From Limnobaculum eriocheiris (GTDB lineage Bacteria; Pseudomonadota; Gammaproteobacteria; Enterobacterales; Enterobacteriaceae), in NCBI RefSeq assembly GCF_021010575.1, contig NZ_JAJNAG010000012.1, positions 25,440-89,439 on the forward strand: DNA of 64,000 nt, written 5' to 3'. The translations under genes and the position numbers were made by a program. The notes under the pieces are model-generated. The model saw only the letters and a list, made by a program, of their open reading frames with translations. It did not search any database and had not been told where the DNA came from. Within the stretch, counting starts at the first letter, position 1; every line of letters begins with the position of its first letter. Positions 13,508 through 24,151 of the stretch are shown piece after piece.

Positions 13508-14038
13508 GTGACAACAATTGTAAGCGTTCGCCGCAACGGTCATGTAGTAATTGGGGGTGATGGCCAGGTAACTCTGGGTAACACCGTGATGAAGGGCAAT
13601 GCCCGTAAAGTTCGCCGCCTGTATAACGACCGTGTGATTGCTGGCTTTGCCGGTGGCACCGCAGATGCCTTCACACTGTTTGAACGCTTTGAGCGCAAGC
13701 TGGAGATGCATCAAGGGCATCTGACAAAAGCGGCGGTTGAGCTGGCAAAAGACTGGCGAACTGACCGTATGTTGCGTCGGCTGGAAGCGCTGTTAGCCGT
13801 AGCGGATGAAACCGCTTCCCTGATTATCACTGGTAATGGTGATGTAGTTCAGCCAGAAAATGATTTGATTGCCATTGGTTCCGGTGGCCCTTATGCCCAA
13901 TCTGCCGCCAGAGCACTGTTGGAAAATACCGATATGAATGCCAGAGATATCGTGGAGAAGTCTCTGTCTATTGCCGGTGATATTTGTATTTATACCAACC
14001 GTTTCCAAACCATCGAAGAATTAAAAGCTAAAGAATAA
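13508..14038 (+). CDS. hslV: ATP-dependent protease subunit HslV
   Basis: HslV is the proteasome-like peptidase that forms two stacked hexamers and degrades proteins unfolded by HslU. Removal of the initiator residue exposes the catalytic threonine of [17 protein letters not shown] and the [14 protein letters not shown] segment are typical. Length 176 residues, as in E. coli. The start is GTG at 13508. It is followed after 11 bases by hslU, forming one operon behind a heat-shock-like promoter. Confidence 0.98.
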   Translation: MTTIVSVRRNGHVVIGGDGQVTLGNTVMKGNARKVRRLYNDRVIAGFAGGTADAFTLFERFERKLEMHQGHLTKAAVELAKDWRTDRMLRRLEALLAVADETASLIITGNGDVVQPENDLIAIGSGGPYAQSAARALLENTDMNARDIVEKSLSIAGDICIYTNRFQTIEELKAKE

Positions 14039-14049
14039 GGACCGTAATG

Positions 14050-15381
14050 ATGTCTGAAATGACCCCTCGCGAAATAGTCAGTGAACTTGACAGCTATATC
14101 ATCGGTCAGAACAAAGCCAAGCGTGCCGTGGCCATTGCTCTGCGTAACCGCTGGCGCCGTATGCAGCTTGATGAAGTATTACGTCATGAAGTCACACCAA
14201 AAAATATTTTAATGATTGGCCCAACCGGTGTGGGTAAAACCGAAATCGCCCGCCGCCTAGCGAAACTGGCCAACGCACCATTTATCAAAGTGGAAGCCAC
14301 CAAGTTCACCGAAGTGGGCTACGTGGGGAAAGAAGTCGACTCTATTATCCGCGATTTAACCGATGCGGCCATCAAAATGGTTCGTCAACAATCCGTTGAG
14401 AAAATGCGTTTTCGTGCTGAAGAACTGGCAGAAGAGCGTATTCTTGACGTTTTAATTCCACCGGCGCGCGACAACTGGGGCCAGGCTGAAAACAGTTCTG
14501 ACAGCTCTACCGCCCGTCAGGCATTCCGCAAAAAACTGCGTGAAGGCCAACTGGATGATAAAGAGATCGAAATTGAGCTGGCATCGATGTCCATGGGTGT
14601 AGAAATCATGGCACCTCCGGGCATGGAAGAGATGACCAACCAGTTACAGTCTATGTTCCAAAATTTGGGTGGACAAAAGCAAAAGCCACGCAAAATGAAG
14701 ATTAAAGACGCGTTTAAAGTGCTGATTGAAGAAGAAGCCAGCAAGTTGATCAATCCGGAAGAGCTGAAACAACAGGCAATTGATGCCGTTGAACAGCACG
14801 GTATCGTGTTTATCGATGAGATCGACAAAATCTGTAAACGTGGTGAAGTCTCCGGCCCGGATGTCTCCCGTGAAGGGGTTCAGCGCGATTTACTGCCGCT
14901 GGTGGAAGGTTGTACCGTTTCCACTAAACACGGTATGGTGAAAACTGACCATATTCTGTTTATTGCTTCCGGTGCATTCCAGACCGCCAGTCCTTCGGAC
15001 CTGATCCCTGAATTACAGGGTCGTTTGCCGATCCGCGTTGAGTTGCAGGCCCTGACCACCGAAGATTTTGAACGTATTCTGACTGAACCAAGCGCATCAT
15101 TAACCGAGCAGTACAAAGCGTTAATGGCAACGGAAGGGGTAACGATCAACTTCCAGGCAGATGGTATTCGTCGTATTGCTGAAGCTGCCTGGCAGGTAAA
15201 CGAGCGTACAGAAAACATCGGTGCCCGCCGTTTACATACCGTGCTCGAGCGTTTAATGGAAGATATCTCCTATGACGCCAGCGAAAGTAACGGCACCAGC
15301 ATTGATATTGATGCCGAGCATGTTCGTCGCCATCTGGATGAATTAGTTGATGATGAAGATTTAAGCCGTTTCATTCTGTAA
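14050..15381 (+). CDS. hslU: ATP-dependent protease ATPase subunit HslU
   Basis: HslU is an AAA+ unfoldase of the Clp/Hsp100 group that feeds substrates into HslV. Walker A is [15 protein letters not shown], Walker B is VFIDEIDKI, and the pore loop segment GYVGKEVD is present. The I-domain lies between the Walker motifs. The C-terminal residues DLSRFIL insert into HslV. Two ATG codons are adjacent at 14047 and 14050; the second gives 443 residues as in E. coli, with AAGGA 9 bases upstream. The first is equally possible biochemically. Confidence 0.96.
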   Translation: MSEMTPREIVSELDSYIIGQNKAKRAVAIALRNRWRRMQLDEVLRHEVTPKNILMIGPTGVGKTEIARRLAKLANAPFIKVEATKFTEVGYVGKEVDSIIRDLTDAAIKMVRQQSVEKMRFRAEELAEERILDVLIPPARDNWGQAENSSDSSTARQAFRKKLREGQLDDKEIEIELASMSMGVEIMAPPGMEEMTNQLQSMFQNLGGQKQKPRKMKIKDAFKVLIEEEASKLINPEELKQQAIDAVEQHGIVFIDEIDKICKRGEVSGPDVSREGVQRDLLPLVEGCTVSTKHGMVKTDHILFIASGAFQTASPSDLIPELQGRLPIRVELQALTTEDFERILTEPSASLTEQYKALMATEGVTINFQADGIRRIAEAAWQVNERTENIGARRLHTVLERLMEDISYDASESNGTSIDIDAEHVRRHLDELVDDEDLSRFIL

Positions 15382-15412
15382 CGTTTTTTATTGCTCTACT
15401 CAATCAGTCATA

Positions 15413-15440
15413 TTTACGGGAGGCACTAGCCTCCCGTAAA
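15413..15440 (+). terminator. Hairpin after hslU
   Basis: A perfect 12-bp stem (TTTACGGGAGGC / GCCTCCCGTAAA) with a 4-base loop starts 32 bases past the hslU stop. The following T tract is poor (CTTATCCCTT), so termination may be only partial. Confidence 0.65.
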
Positions 15441-15588
15441 CTTATCCCTTAGTATTCGTTTGGTTTTATCCTGGAATCAAAGCAAACTCTCGTTAAATTC
15501 TCTATAATGCGCGTATAGTTAGCGGCTGGCCGATCTGCCCGCTATGAAATTATTCTCAAATTAAAAGTTACTAAATTAAAACTAAGAC

Positions 15589-16506
15589 ATGAGCCAAACT
15601 CACTCAACAAGTAAAACAGCAGCCTGGATTGAAAGCCTGCGCCCCCTTACATTGCCTCTGGCACTGGCATCGATTGTTACCGGTTCTGCGCTGGCTGCCT
15701 GGATGCACCATTTTCAGCTGGATATTGCGCTGATGGCTCTGCTGACTGCGGCAATGTTGCAGATTTTATCGAATCTGGCGAACGACTATGGGGATGCAAT
15801 AAAAGGCAGCGATACGGAAACCCGTATCGGCCCCAATCGCGGAATGCAAAAAGGACTGATTAATCAGGCTCAGATGAAACGAGCCCTGATCATCGTCATC
15901 ATTCTGACTATCGCCTCCGGCATTGCGCTTATCGCTCTGGCCTGTAAAAAACCCGAAGATATCATTGGCTTCCTGGGGTTGGGCTTACTGGCTATTATCG
16001 CCTCCATTACCTATACCGTTGGCCGCAAACCTTATGGTTATATGGGATTGGGTGACATTTCTGTTCTGATCTTCTTTGGCTGGTTAAGCGTTGCCGGAAC
16101 CTATTATCTGCAGGCCGGGACCTTCGATAGCATCGTTATACTACCGGCCACCGCTTGCGGTTTACTGGCAACCGCTGTGTTGAATATCAATAATCTGCGC
16201 GATATTGACAACGATCGTATGAATGGCAAAAACACGCTTGCAGTACGTTTAGGTCCATTATGGGGCCGTCGTTATCACTTCCTGTTGCTGGCCGGCGCGC
16301 TTTTGTGTCTGGTTCTGTTTGCCCTGTTTGATTTACGCAGCTGGAGTGGCTGGCTGTTTATACTGGCCGTACCGCTACTTTACCGTCACGCGATGTATGT
16401 ATTACATGAGCCAACGGCCGTAGCCATGCGTCCGATGCTGGAACAGATGGTTAAAGGTGCATTACTGACCAATATTCTGTTCGCTATCGGCGTGGTACTC
16501 AGCTAA
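15589..16506 (+). CDS. menA: 1,4-dihydroxy-2-naphthoate polyprenyltransferase
   Basis: MenA prenylates and decarboxylates dihydroxynaphthoate to demethylmenaquinone in the inner membrane. It is a polytopic UbiA-family enzyme of 305 residues. The two aspartate-rich substrate motifs are visible as NLANDYGDAIKGSDTETR and NINNLRDIDNDRMNGK. About eight to nine hydrophobic helices alternate with them. It lies between hslU and rraA, the E. coli order. Confidence 0.96.
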   Translation: MSQTHSTSKTAAWIESLRPLTLPLALASIVTGSALAAWMHHFQLDIALMALLTAAMLQILSNLANDYGDAIKGSDTETRIGPNRGMQKGLINQAQMKRALIIVIILTIASGIALIALACKKPEDIIGFLGLGLLAIIASITYTVGRKPYGYMGLGDISVLIFFGWLSVAGTYYLQAGTFDSIVILPATACGLLATAVLNINNLRDIDNDRMNGKNTLAVRLGPLWGRRYHFLLLAGALLCLVLFALFDLRSWSGWLFILAVPLLYRHAMYVLHEPTAVAMRPMLEQMVKGALLTNILFAIGVVLS

Positions 16507-16657
16507 CGCTGCTCATCACTCATTTTTACGATTATCCTTATTGAATAAGCCGCTCCGGCGGCTTCAATACCAGGATGACTTTGCTATCCTTGTAAAAATC
16601 AGGATATACTGATTATTCATGGCGAAAAATGAACCAACAGAAACAGGCGACGATTTT

Positions 16658-17143
16658 ATGAAATATGATACTTCCGAGTTATGTGACATCTATCATGAAG
16701 AAGTCAACGTTGTGGAACCCCTGTTCTCTAACTTTGGCGGACGCCCCTCTTTTGGTGGTCAAATCACCACGGTTAAATGTTTCGAAGACAATGGTCTGCT
16801 GTATGAACTATTGGAAGAAAATGGCCAGGGTCGCGTATTGCTAATTGACGGCGGCGGTTCTGTTCGTCGTGCGCTGATCGATGCCGAGTTAGCCCGTCTT
16901 GCCGTTCAAAACGAATGGGAAGGGCTGGTAGTCTACGGCGCAGTTCGTCAGGTTGATGAACTGGAAGAGCTGGACATTGGCATTCAGGCTTTGGCATCCA
17001 TTCCGGTTGGCGCTGACTCGCAGAACATTGGCGAAAGTGATATTCGCGTTAACTTTGGTGGCGTGACCTTCTTCTCCGGTGACCATCTGTATGCCGACAA
17101 TACCGGCATTATCCTGTCAGAAGAAGCGCTGGACATCGAATAA
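16658..17143 (+). CDS. rraA: Regulator of RNase E activity A
   Basis: RraA is a trimeric protein that binds RNase E and DEAD-box helicases and slows mRNA decay. The 161-residue reading from the ATG at 16658 ([12 protein letters not shown]) matches E. coli exactly in length. A reading from 16619 would add 13 residues without family support. The fold's glycine-rich loop ([19 protein letters not shown]) and the segment [20 protein letters not shown] are well conserved. It follows menA after 151 bases and may have its own promoter. Confidence 0.96.
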   Translation: MKYDTSELCDIYHEEVNVVEPLFSNFGGRPSFGGQITTVKCFEDNGLLYELLEENGQGRVLLIDGGGSVRRALIDAELARLAVQNEWEGLVVYGAVRQVDELEELDIGIQALASIPVGADSQNIGESDIRVNFGGVTFFSGDHLYADNTGIILSEEALDIE

Positions 17144-17153
17144 ACCATGACTG

Positions 17154-17183
17154 GCGGAGACATACTGGTTTCCGCTATTTTTA
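17154..17183 (+). terminator. Probable rraA terminator
   Basis: A short stem (GCGGA / TCCGC) with a loop of about 12 bases begins 11 bases after the stop codon and is followed by TATTTTTATTT. The U-rich tail is convincing and the stem is modest. Confidence 0.55.
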
Positions 17184-17385
17184 TTTCCCGTTAACGGCAA
17201 ACCGGGCAAGGCGGCTTCAGATAAAATCAACCGCCTGTCTGTTATTTTAATTTGAACTTAATTTTACCCTGCCCACTATTCCCGCATAATCTCCCGCATA
17301 ATATTTATTATCACTCTGAATCTCAGCAAGATCGGTCAGGCTGTGCTGACGGTTTTCTGCCAAAGTATTGAACATGAAGGATGTA

Positions 17386-18255
17386 ATGTTCGATGACAAA
17401 ACCGATGCCTATGCCAGGCGCTTTAGCAAGGTACTCAACTATATTGAGCAGCACCTGGATGACCCACTGACCATTGAATTACTGAGTGAAATTGCCAATT
17501 TTTCACCTTTTCACTTTCACCGGCAGTTCACCACTTACTGTGGAATGCCAATAGGTCGTTATATTCAGTGGATGCGAATCAGGCGTGCATCATACCGACT
17601 GGCTTTTAATCCATTGGAGAAAATCATCGATATCGCACTGGATGCCGGATTTCAAAATCACGAGTCATTTAGTCGGGCCTTCAAACAGGCGCTGGGAAAA
17701 ACACCCAGTCAGTTTCGACAGCAGCCCGACTGGATTGACTGGCATCAGCGTATCCCTGAACAAAAATATATAAAGACCCAAACCATGGAAGTGAAGATAG
17801 TTAACTTTCCTGATACTCCCATTGCAATGTTGACCCATCGGGGTAACCCGGAGTTAATCAATGTGACAGCGACGCGTTTTATTGAATGGCGAAAGAGCAG
17901 CGGATTATCACCGGTGTGCACCAGTCAGACTTATGGCATTGCCTTTCACGATCCGGCAACAACACCGGTTGAGGCGTTTCGTTTTGACCTTGGTGGTTCG
18001 GTAAAGACTGCCGTTCCCGAAGATAATCCATTTGGCGTAGTAAATGGATTAATACCCGGCGGACGATGCGCTGTAGTGCGCCATCAAGGCTCGCATCAAA
18101 CCCTGGCCGAGAGCGCCCGTCGTTTATACCGTGAATGGCTTCCCGGCAGCGGTGAGGAACTGCGCGATTTTCCACTCTACTTTCATTACTTCAATTTTGT
18201 ACATGAAGTGGCAGAGCATGAATTACTGACAGATATCTATTTGCCACTGAAATGA
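17386..18255 (+). CDS. AraC-family regulator with C-terminal GyrI-like effector domain
   Basis: The first about 110 residues form an AraC/XylS DNA-binding domain with two helix-turn-helix motifs; IANFSPFHFHRQFTTYCG and ALDAGFQNHESFSRAFKQAL are typical. The rest (from about residue 130, MEVKIVNFPDTPIAMLTHRG) is a GyrI-like small-molecule-binding domain, the architecture of Rob-like and SbmC-related regulators. The inducer is unknown. The ATG at 17386 has AAGGA 5 bases upstream; an in-frame TTG at 17368 and an ATG at 17374 are alternatives. No obvious partner gene is adjacent, so its target cannot be read from context. Confidence 0.85.
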   Translation: MFDDKTDAYARRFSKVLNYIEQHLDDPLTIELLSEIANFSPFHFHRQFTTYCGMPIGRYIQWMRIRRASYRLAFNPLEKIIDIALDAGFQNHESFSRAFKQALGKTPSQFRQQPDWIDWHQRIPEQKYIKTQTMEVKIVNFPDTPIAMLTHRGNPELINVTATRFIEWRKSSGLSPVCTSQTYGIAFHDPATTPVEAFRFDLGGSVKTAVPEDNPFGVVNGLIPGGRCAVVRHQGSHQTLAESARRLYREWLPGSGEELRDFPLYFHYFNFVHEVAEHELLTDIYLPLK

Positions 18256-18273
18256 CGGTAAGTCAGAAAACTC

Positions 18274-18305
18274 AATAAAAACGCCGCTCACGCGGCGTTT
18301 TTATT
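18274..18305. terminator. Bidirectional terminator between the AraC-type gene and zapB
   Basis: A perfect inverted repeat (AATAAAAACGCCGC, 4-base loop, GCGGCGTTTTTATT) lies 18 bases past the AraC-type gene and 25 bases past the zapB stop. T runs on both strands make it functional in both directions. Confidence 0.92.
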
Positions 18306-18330
18306 GTCTGATGGCTAATCGTTAACGCAA

Positions 18331-18570
18331 TTAGACTTCATCCATTTTTCCCAACAGAAGACGTAAACGCTCCTGCCAGGCTTGTTGTTCTTGTTTCAAC
18401 TGAACGTTTTCGTTCACTAATGACTCACGTCCACTGGCAGAAGATTCAACTTCACGAACTAAAGAGTTATTTTTTTCCTTCAGCTCTTCAATTTCCATTT
18501 GCAGCAAAGTGATAGTATCAATGGCCTGTTGGACCTTAGCTTCCAGTTTTTCGAATACTTCAAATGACAT
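18331..18570 (-). CDS. zapB: Cell division factor ZapB
   Basis: ZapB is a small antiparallel coiled-coil protein that joins ZapA at the Z-ring and links it to MatP and the chromosome terminus. The 79-residue reading from the ATG at 18570 ([18 protein letters not shown]) matches E. coli ZapB. The whole protein shows heptad spacing and a high content of E, K, Q and L. GAGGAC lies 7 bases before this ATG. An upstream in-frame start at 18675 would add 35 residues of unrelated sequence and is rejected. Confidence 0.95.
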   Translation of the reverse strand: MSFEVFEKLEAKVQQAIDTITLLQMEIEELKEKNNSLVREVESSASGRESLVNENVQLKQEQQAWQERLRLLLGKMDEV

Positions 18571-19057
18571 TATTTTGTCCTCATATAGACATAACCGCAA
18601 AGCGGAAAACCTAACATTTATAACAGCCGCTAGCGGCAAGACGCACACATCCCAATGGTGGAACGCCAAAATCAACAGCCTGATTGTATTTACCTGAACG
18701 AACGCTGTCCAGGCATAGACCCATATAAAGCGCGAATGTTCAGAAATTTTGTCAATCAGGCAGTACAGTTAGCTAACTAGCGGCCCAAAATCATTAAACC
18801 CGTGGTTATCAATTTTACCATGACAACGGTTTATTTCCCCTGAAACGAGTAGTACACCAATAGAAACCTGCGTCACCTATCACTTTTCGAACTCAAAAGA
18901 GCAATTATTTGACCGAATACACAAAATCAGACTTTCGTTATTTTTCGATATAGCGCGATAACGATAAAATTCGGTCTTCTCCTCTAATCGCTAAAAAATA
19001 GAGGCAAATACAGGTAACCAGATTACCACCTTACCCATCAATTGCAGGACTATATTT
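18571..19057. promoter_or_regulatory. zapB/glpF intergenic control region
   Basis: There is no coding region in this 487-base divergent interval. Near 18934-18972 the sequence is AT-rich with repeated TTCG/CGAT/CGATAA elements (TTTTTCGATATAGCGCGATA). These resemble GlpR half-sites, as expected upstream of glpF, but the match is loose. I could not assign a clear CRP site. Confidence 0.4.
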
Positions 19058-19876
19058 ATGAGTCAAAACGCTGGCCCTACTTTAAAAGGGCAATGTATTG
19101 CTGAATTCCTTGGTACGGGACTGTTTCTCTTTTTTGGGATTGGTTGTGTTGCAGCACTAAAAGTCGCCGGTGCCAGCTTTGGACAATGGGAAATTAGTAT
19201 TATCTGGGGTCTGGCGGTTTCGCTGGGCGTCTACTTAACGGCGGGCGTATCCGGCGCTCACCTCAACCCGGCAGTTACCATTGCCCTGTGGTTATTTGCC
19301 TGCTTCGACCGTAAGAAAGTCATTCCTTATATTATCTCACAGGTTGCCGGCGCATTTTGCGGTGCCGCAATGGTATATGCCCTTTATTTCAGTCTGTTCT
19401 ATGAAGTAGAAACCGCTCAACATATTGTTCGGGGCAGCGTAGATAGCCTGTCACTGGCGGGTACCTTCTCTACTTATCCAAACCCGGCCATTAATGTATT
19501 CCAGGCATTTTGTGTGGAAGTGGTGATTTCTGCCACCCTGCTAGCCCTGATTCTGGCCTTAACCGATGATGGCAACGGTGTACCGCGTGGTTCGTTGGGG
19601 CCATTGTTGATCGGTATTCTGGTTGCGGTTATTGGTGCATCAATGGGTCCGTTAACCGGTTTCGCCATGAACCCGGCTCGTGACTTCGGTCCAAAACTGT
19701 TCGCCTATTTTGCTGGCTGGGGTAACATCGCACTCACTGGTGGAAGAGAGATCCCTTATTTTATTGTACCAATTCTGGGGCCTATTATCGGTGGTTGCCT
19801 GGGAGCCTGGGGCTATAAGGTATTCATTGGCGGTAATTTACCCTGTGAAGCCTGTGCTATCGAAGATAAAAAATAA
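19058..19876 (+). CDS. glpF: Glycerol uptake facilitator
   Basis: GlpF is an aquaglyceroporin that lets glycerol diffuse across the inner membrane. The protein (272 aa) has six membrane helices and two half-helices with the NPA motifs: [14 protein letters not shown] and [12 protein letters not shown]. The second carries the selectivity arginine of aquaglyceroporins. glpK follows 47 bases downstream in the same operon, so entering glycerol is trapped as its phosphate. Confidence 0.97.
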   Translation: MSQNAGPTLKGQCIAEFLGTGLFLFFGIGCVAALKVAGASFGQWEISIIWGLAVSLGVYLTAGVSGAHLNPAVTIALWLFACFDRKKVIPYIISQVAGAFCGAAMVYALYFSLFYEVETAQHIVRGSVDSLSLAGTFSTYPNPAINVFQAFCVEVVISATLLALILALTDDGNGVPRGSLGPLLIGILVAVIGASMGPLTGFAMNPARDFGPKLFAYFAGWGNIALTGGREIPYFIVPILGPIIGGCLGAWGYKVFIGGNLPCEACAIEDKK

Positions 19877-19923
19877 CGATTGTTTTACCCCTTTTTACTA
19901 CGTCAATTCACGGAGTGACCGCA

Positions 19924-21435
19924 ATGACGACTGAGCAAAAATACATTGTCGCCCTCGATCAGGGAACCACAAGTTCACGAGCGGTGGTATTAGACCACGA
20001 TGCCAATATTATTGGCGTATCACAGCGTGAATTTACTCAAATCTACCCTCATGCCGGCTGGGTAGAGCACGACCCCATGGAGATTTGGGCAACCCAAAGT
20101 TCGGTACTGGTTGAAGTACTGGCTCAAACGGGTATCAGTTCTGATGAAGTTGCCGCTATTGGTATTACTAACCAGCGTGAAACTACCATCGTCTGGGATA
20201 AAGCTACCGGTAAACCTATTTATAACGCTATCGTCTGGCAGTGCCGCAGAACGGCCAGTATTTGTGAGCAGCTAAAGAAAGAGGGAATGACCGACTACAT
20301 CCGTGAAAATACCGGTTTGGTGGTCGACCCTTACTTCTCCGGCACCAAAGTAAAATGGATTCTGGACCATGTAGAAGGCGCACGCGACCGGGCAAAACGT
20401 GGTGAGCTACTGTTTGGTACCGTTGATACCTGGCTGGTGTGGAACATGACTCAGGGCCGTACCCATGTCACCGACTATACCAACGCCTCGCGCACCATGT
20501 TGTTCAACATTAAAACCCTACAGTGGGATGAGCGCATGCTGGAATTGCTGGATATTCCACGGGAAATGCTGCCGGAAGTTCGCCCATCGTCTGAAATCTA
20601 TGGCAAAACCAACATTGGTGGTAAAGGCGGAACCCGTATTCCAATTTCGGGTATGGCGGGTGACCAGCAGGCGGCACTGTTCGGCCACCTGTGCGTTCAG
20701 CCGGGCATGGCGAAAAATACCTATGGTACCGGCTGCTTCCTGTTAATGAACACCGGTAAAGAGGTTGTTAAGTCAGAACATGGTCTGCTAACCACTATCG
20801 CTTGTGGCCCACGTGGTGAAGTGAACTATGCGCTGGAAGGTGCGGTATTTATTGGCGGAGCCTCTATTCAGTGGCTACGTGACGAGTTGAAACTGTTTAC
20901 CGATGCTATGGACTCCGAATATTTCGCCACCAAAGTGAAAGACAGTAACGGTGTTTACGTGGTACCTGCGTTTACCGGCCTCGGTGCGCCATACTGGGAC
21001 CCATATGCCCGTGGCGCCATTCTTGGCCTGACCCGTGGCGTAAACTCAAACCACATAATCCGCGCAACGCTGGAGTCAATTGCTTATCAGACTCGCGACG
21101 TGCTGGACGCGATGCAGGCGGATGCAGGCACTCGCCTGAAAGCCCTGCGGGTTGATGGCGGAGCCGTCTCCAATAACTTCCTGATGCAGTTCCAGTCAGA
21201 CATTCTCGGTACTTCGGTGGAACGTCCGGCGGTTCGTGAAGTCACTGCATTAGGTGCGGCTTATCTTGCCGGTCTAGCGGTTGGTTTCTGGAGCGATCTG
21301 GAAGAGGTGAAGAGCAAAGCAGACATTGAACGCGTGTTTAAACCGGGTATTGAAACCACCGAGCGTAACTACCGTTATAAAGGCTGGCAGAAGGCCGTGG
21401 CGCGTGCGCGTGAGTGGGAAGAGCATGATGAGTAA
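19924..21435 (+). CDS. glpK: Glycerol kinase
   Basis: GlpK phosphorylates glycerol to sn-glycerol 3-phosphate in the cytosol and is the control point of glycerol use, inhibited by fructose 1,6-bisphosphate and by unphosphorylated EIIAGlc. The FGGY-family core starts with [14 protein letters not shown] and contains [20 protein letters not shown] and [16 protein letters not shown]. The ATG at 19924 gives 503 residues (E. coli 502). The ribosome binding site CGGAGTGA overlaps an in-frame GTG at 19915, which is why the downstream ATG is preferred. Confidence 0.97.
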   Translation: MTTEQKYIVALDQGTTSSRAVVLDHDANIIGVSQREFTQIYPHAGWVEHDPMEIWATQSSVLVEVLAQTGISSDEVAAIGITNQRETTIVWDKATGKPIYNAIVWQCRRTASICEQLKKEGMTDYIRENTGLVVDPYFSGTKVKWILDHVEGARDRAKRGELLFGTVDTWLVWNMTQGRTHVTDYTNASRTMLFNIKTLQWDERMLELLDIPREMLPEVRPSSEIYGKTNIGGKGGTRIPISGMAGDQQAALFGHLCVQPGMAKNTYGTGCFLLMNTGKEVVKSEHGLLTTIACGPRGEVNYALEGAVFIGGASIQWLRDELKLFTDAMDSEYFATKVKDSNGVYVVPAFTGLGAPYWDPYARGAILGLTRGVNSNHIIRATLESIAYQTRDVLDAMQADAGTRLKALRVDGGAVSNNFLMQFQSDILGTSVERPAVREVTALGAAYLAGLAVGFWSDLEEVKSKADIERVFKPGIETTERNYRYKGWQKAVARAREWEEHDE

Positions 21436-21495
21436 TATGACACTATGAGATTTTTTTCGAATCAACAGTCGGACTGTTGATTTTACTCACCATCT

Positions 21496-21515
21496 AAGGG
21501 CCCATACGGGCCCTT
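21496..21515 (+). terminator. Terminator after glpK
   Basis: The stem AAGGGCCC / GGGCCCTT with a 4-base loop, followed by TATCTATGG, lies about 60 bases past glpK and about 110 bases before glpX. It probably separates the two transcripts, perhaps incompletely since the T tract is short. Confidence 0.75.
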
Positions 21516-21623
21516 TATCTATGGATTATTCTCTCCCCCGCCATTTCACCACGCTTTAACTGTGATAAGATCCCGGCAGTTTTTTACTCATCTTACTTTT
21601 TCAATATATTACGGACCCAATAC

Positions 21624-22634
21624 ATGAAACGTGAACTTGCAATTGAGTTTTCTCGCGTCACCGAGGCCGCTGCCCTGGCCGGTTATCGCTACTTAGGCCG
21701 CGGTGATAAAAACAAAGCGGACGGTGCCGCAGTGGAAGCCATGCGAATCGTACTCAATCAGGTCAATATTGACGGTGAAATTGTCATCGGTGAAGGTGAA
21801 ATCGATGAGGCACCAATGCTGTATATCGGTGAAAAAGTCGGTACCGGCAAAGGTGATGCCGTTGATATTGCGGTAGACCCCATCGAAGGAACACGTATGA
21901 CCGCTATGGGGCAAGCCAATGCGCTGGCGGTGCTGGCGGTGGCAGAAAAAGGCGCTTTTCTGCACGCACCTGATATGTATATGGAAAAACTGGTTGTTGG
22001 GCCGGGCGCTAAAGACACGATCGACCTGAATCTGCCTTTGACAGAAAACCTCAAACGTATCGCGCTAAAACTCAACAAACCGCTGTCTGAGCTGACGGTA
22101 ATTACCTTAGCTAAACCACGTCACGATAAAGTGATTGAAGAGATGCAGCAACTTGGCGTTCGGGTATTTGCCATTCCCGATGGTGATGTAGCCGCATCCA
22201 TTCTGACCTGTATGCCAGACAGCGAAGTAGATGTGATGTACGGTATTGGTGGCGCGCCGGAAGGGGTTATTTCCGCCGCGGTGATTCGCGCGCTGGATGG
22301 CGATATGCAATCCCGCCTGTTGGCTCGCCATCAGGTTAAAGGGGATAGCGAAGAAAACCGCCGCATTGGTGAGCAGGAGCTGGCTCGCTGTAAACAAATG
22401 GGAATTGATGCAGGTAAGGTGCTCAAGCTGGGAGAGATGGCCCGTAATGACAATATCATCTTCTCCGCCACCGGCATCACCAAAGGTGATTTGCTTAATG
22501 GTATTCAGCGCACCGGCAATATGGCAACTACCGAAACGCTGATGATTCGCGGTAAGTCTCGTACCATTCGTCGTATTCAATCAATTCACTATCTGGACCG
22601 TAAAGATCCGGCGCTGTGTGATATTTTGCTGTAA
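21624..22634 (+). CDS. glpX: Class II fructose-1,6-bisphosphatase
   Basis: GlpX removes the 1-phosphate of fructose 1,6-bisphosphate in gluconeogenesis and needs Mn2+. The metal and substrate site motifs are intact: GEGEIDEAPMLYIGE, then VDPIEGTRMTAMGQANALAV, the lithium-sensitive phosphatase signature. Length 336, as in E. coli. It follows glpFK as in the E. coli glpFKX operon, which suits growth on glycerol, where hexoses must be made. Confidence 0.97.
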   Translation: MKRELAIEFSRVTEAAALAGYRYLGRGDKNKADGAAVEAMRIVLNQVNIDGEIVIGEGEIDEAPMLYIGEKVGTGKGDAVDIAVDPIEGTRMTAMGQANALAVLAVAEKGAFLHAPDMYMEKLVVGPGAKDTIDLNLPLTENLKRIALKLNKPLSELTVITLAKPRHDKVIEEMQQLGVRVFAIPDGDVAASILTCMPDSEVDVMYGIGGAPEGVISAAVIRALDGDMQSRLLARHQVKGDSEENRRIGEQELARCKQMGIDAGKVLKLGEMARNDNIIFSATGITKGDLLNGIQRTGNMATTETLMIRGKSRTIRRIQSIHYLDRKDPALCDILL

Positions 22635-22652
22635 TTCATTATTCCGGTACTA

Positions 22653-22684
22653 ATTTCGTCCACTCGCCGTACAGTGGACGAAAT
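22653..22684. terminator. Bidirectional terminator between glpX and pyrE
   Basis: A perfect 12-bp stem (ATTTCGTCCACT / AGTGGACGAAAT) is followed by CTTTTA on the + side. It sits about 20 bases past each of the two convergent stop codons. Confidence 0.85.
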
Positions 22685-22707
22685 CTTTTATAGCTCATAA
22701 CAAAATA

Positions 22708-23349
22708 TCAAACGCCATATTCATTTTGGTAAGCCTTAATCGCCACCAGATGCTCTGCCATCTCTGGCTTTTCTGTCAGGTATTCCACCAGATCGTCCAG
22801 AGTGATAATGGTGATCATTTCACACTGGTAATCTCGTTTCACTTCCTGAATGGCTGACAGTTCTCCGCGACCTCTTTCCTGACGGTCCAGAGAGATTAAT
22901 ACCCCGCTTAAAGTCGCATCATGTTGGTGGATCACTTCCATTGACTCACGGATAGCGGTACCCGCGGTAATAACATCGTCCACCAGCATCACCCGGCCTG
23001 CCAACGGGCTACCCACTAAATGACCACCTTCACCGTGATCTTTGGCTTCTTTGCGGTTAAAGCAATAAGGCACATCACGATCGTGGTGTTCTGATAACGC
23101 CACTGCCGTGGTAGTGGCAATAGGAATACCCTTATAGGCCGGGCCAAACAGCAGATCAAACTCAATGCCGGAATCCACCAACGCCGCTGCATAAAAACGC
23201 CCCAACAGAGCCAGATCGCGACCGGTATTAAAGAGACCCGCATTAAAAAAGTAAGGGCTGATTCGTCCTGATTTCAGATGGAACTCACCAAACTTTAATA
23301 CCTGCTTGTTAAGTGCGAACTCAATAAACTGGCGCTGATAGGGTTTCAT
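22708..23349 (-). CDS. pyrE: Orotate phosphoribosyltransferase
   Basis: PyrE joins orotate to PRPP to give OMP in pyrimidine synthesis. The PRPP-binding signature [17 protein letters not shown] and the flexible loop [12 protein letters not shown] are present. The ATG at 23349 gives 213 residues, the E. coli length. The ATG three codons upstream (23358) directly abuts the GAGGAG ribosome binding site and cannot be used with it. It is second in the rph-pyrE operon, behind an attenuator. Confidence 0.97.
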   Translation of the reverse strand: MKPYQRQFIEFALNKQVLKFGEFHLKSGRISPYFFNAGLFNTGRDLALLGRFYAAALVDSGIEFDLLFGPAYKGIPIATTTAVALSEHHDRDVPYCFNRKEAKDHGEGGHLVGSPLAGRVMLVDDVITAGTAIRESMEVIHQHDATLSGVLISLDRQERGRGELSAIQEVKRDYQCEMITIITLDDLVEYLTEKPEMAEHLVAIKAYQNEYGV

Positions 23350-23402
23350 AAACGGCATCTCCTCAACTGATTACACAACTTTAAATCGTAAAAATTCGAT
23401 CG

Positions 23403-23430
23403 TAAAAAAAGCGACGTCTCCGTCGCTTTT
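23403..23430 (-). terminator. pyrE attenuator
   Basis: On the - strand AAAAGCGACG-GAGA-CGTCGCTTTT forms a 10-bp stem that continues into a run of seven U. It starts only 5 bases after the rph stop codon (23435-23437). In E. coli, UTP shortage slows RNA polymerase so that ribosomes finishing rph stay close behind and prevent this hairpin. The same close spacing here supports the same control. Confidence 0.9.
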
Positions 23431-23434
23431 CAAC

Positions 23435-24151
23435 TTATTGTCCAAGTACTGCTTTTTGCGCCTTGATGATAGTATCAATTCCCTGACGCGCCAGCGCCAA
23501 CAGGCTCAATAGCTCTTCATGGGTGAAGGGTTCCCCCTCGGCGGTACCCTGCACTTCAATCATGCGACCATCGTCGGTCATTACCACATTCATATCGGTT
23601 TCTGCGGCAGAGTCTTCCACATATTCCAAATCGCAAACCGCTTCACCACCTACGATACCAACGGATACCGCGGCCACCATGCACTTCATTGGGTTTTGCT
23701 TCAGCTTGCCATCGGCAACCAGCTTGTTTAATGCATCGGCTAATGCCACACAGGCACCGGTGATGGAGGCAGTACGAGTGCCGCCATCAGCCTGTAGCAC
23801 GTCACAGTCTAAGGTAATGGTAAACTCGCCCAGTTGTGTCAAATCCACCGCCGCGCGCAGTGAACGAGCTATCAGACGCTGGATTTCCAGGGTTCTGCCA
23901 CCCTGCTTACCTTTTGCGGCTTCACGCGGGTTACGGGTATGGGTCGAACGCGGTAACATACCGTATTCCGCAGTGATCCAACCCTGCCCCTGACCTTTCA
24001 GAAAGCGCGGAACGCCTTCTTCAATGGTGGCGGTACATAATACTTTGGTTTCGCCAAACTCCACCAGAACAGCGCCTTCTGCATGCTTTGTGTAGTTGCG
24101 GGTAAGGGTGATAGGGCGTACTTGCTGAGCACTTCGACCTTCTGGGCGCAT
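23435..24151 (-). CDS. rph: Ribonuclease PH
   Basis: RNase PH is a phosphate-dependent 3'-5' exoribonuclease that trims tRNA 3' ends and takes part in rRNA decay. The 238-residue protein is full length and has [20 protein letters not shown] with the catalytic aspartates, plus the RNA-binding arginines of [20 protein letters not shown]. It does not carry the frameshift known from E. coli K-12. Its 3' end is the translated leader that controls the pyrE attenuator. Confidence 0.97.
   Translation of the reverse strand: MRPEGRSAQQVRPITLTRNYTKHAEGAVLVEFGETKVLCTATIEEGVPRFLKGQGQGWITAEYGMLPRSTHTRNPREAAKGKQGGRTLEIQRLIARSLRAAVDLTQLGEFTITLDCDVLQADGGTRTASITGACVALADALNKLVADGKLKQNPMKCMVAAVSVGIVGGEAVCDLEYVEDSAAETDMNVVMTDDGRMIEVQGTAEGEPFTHEELLSLLALARQGIDTIIKAQKAVLGQ

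Noticed and set aside
22107-22580. A 157-codon frame on the - strand inside glpX
   Set aside because: It is antisense to a conserved enzyme gene with all its motifs; a shadow caused by codon bias.
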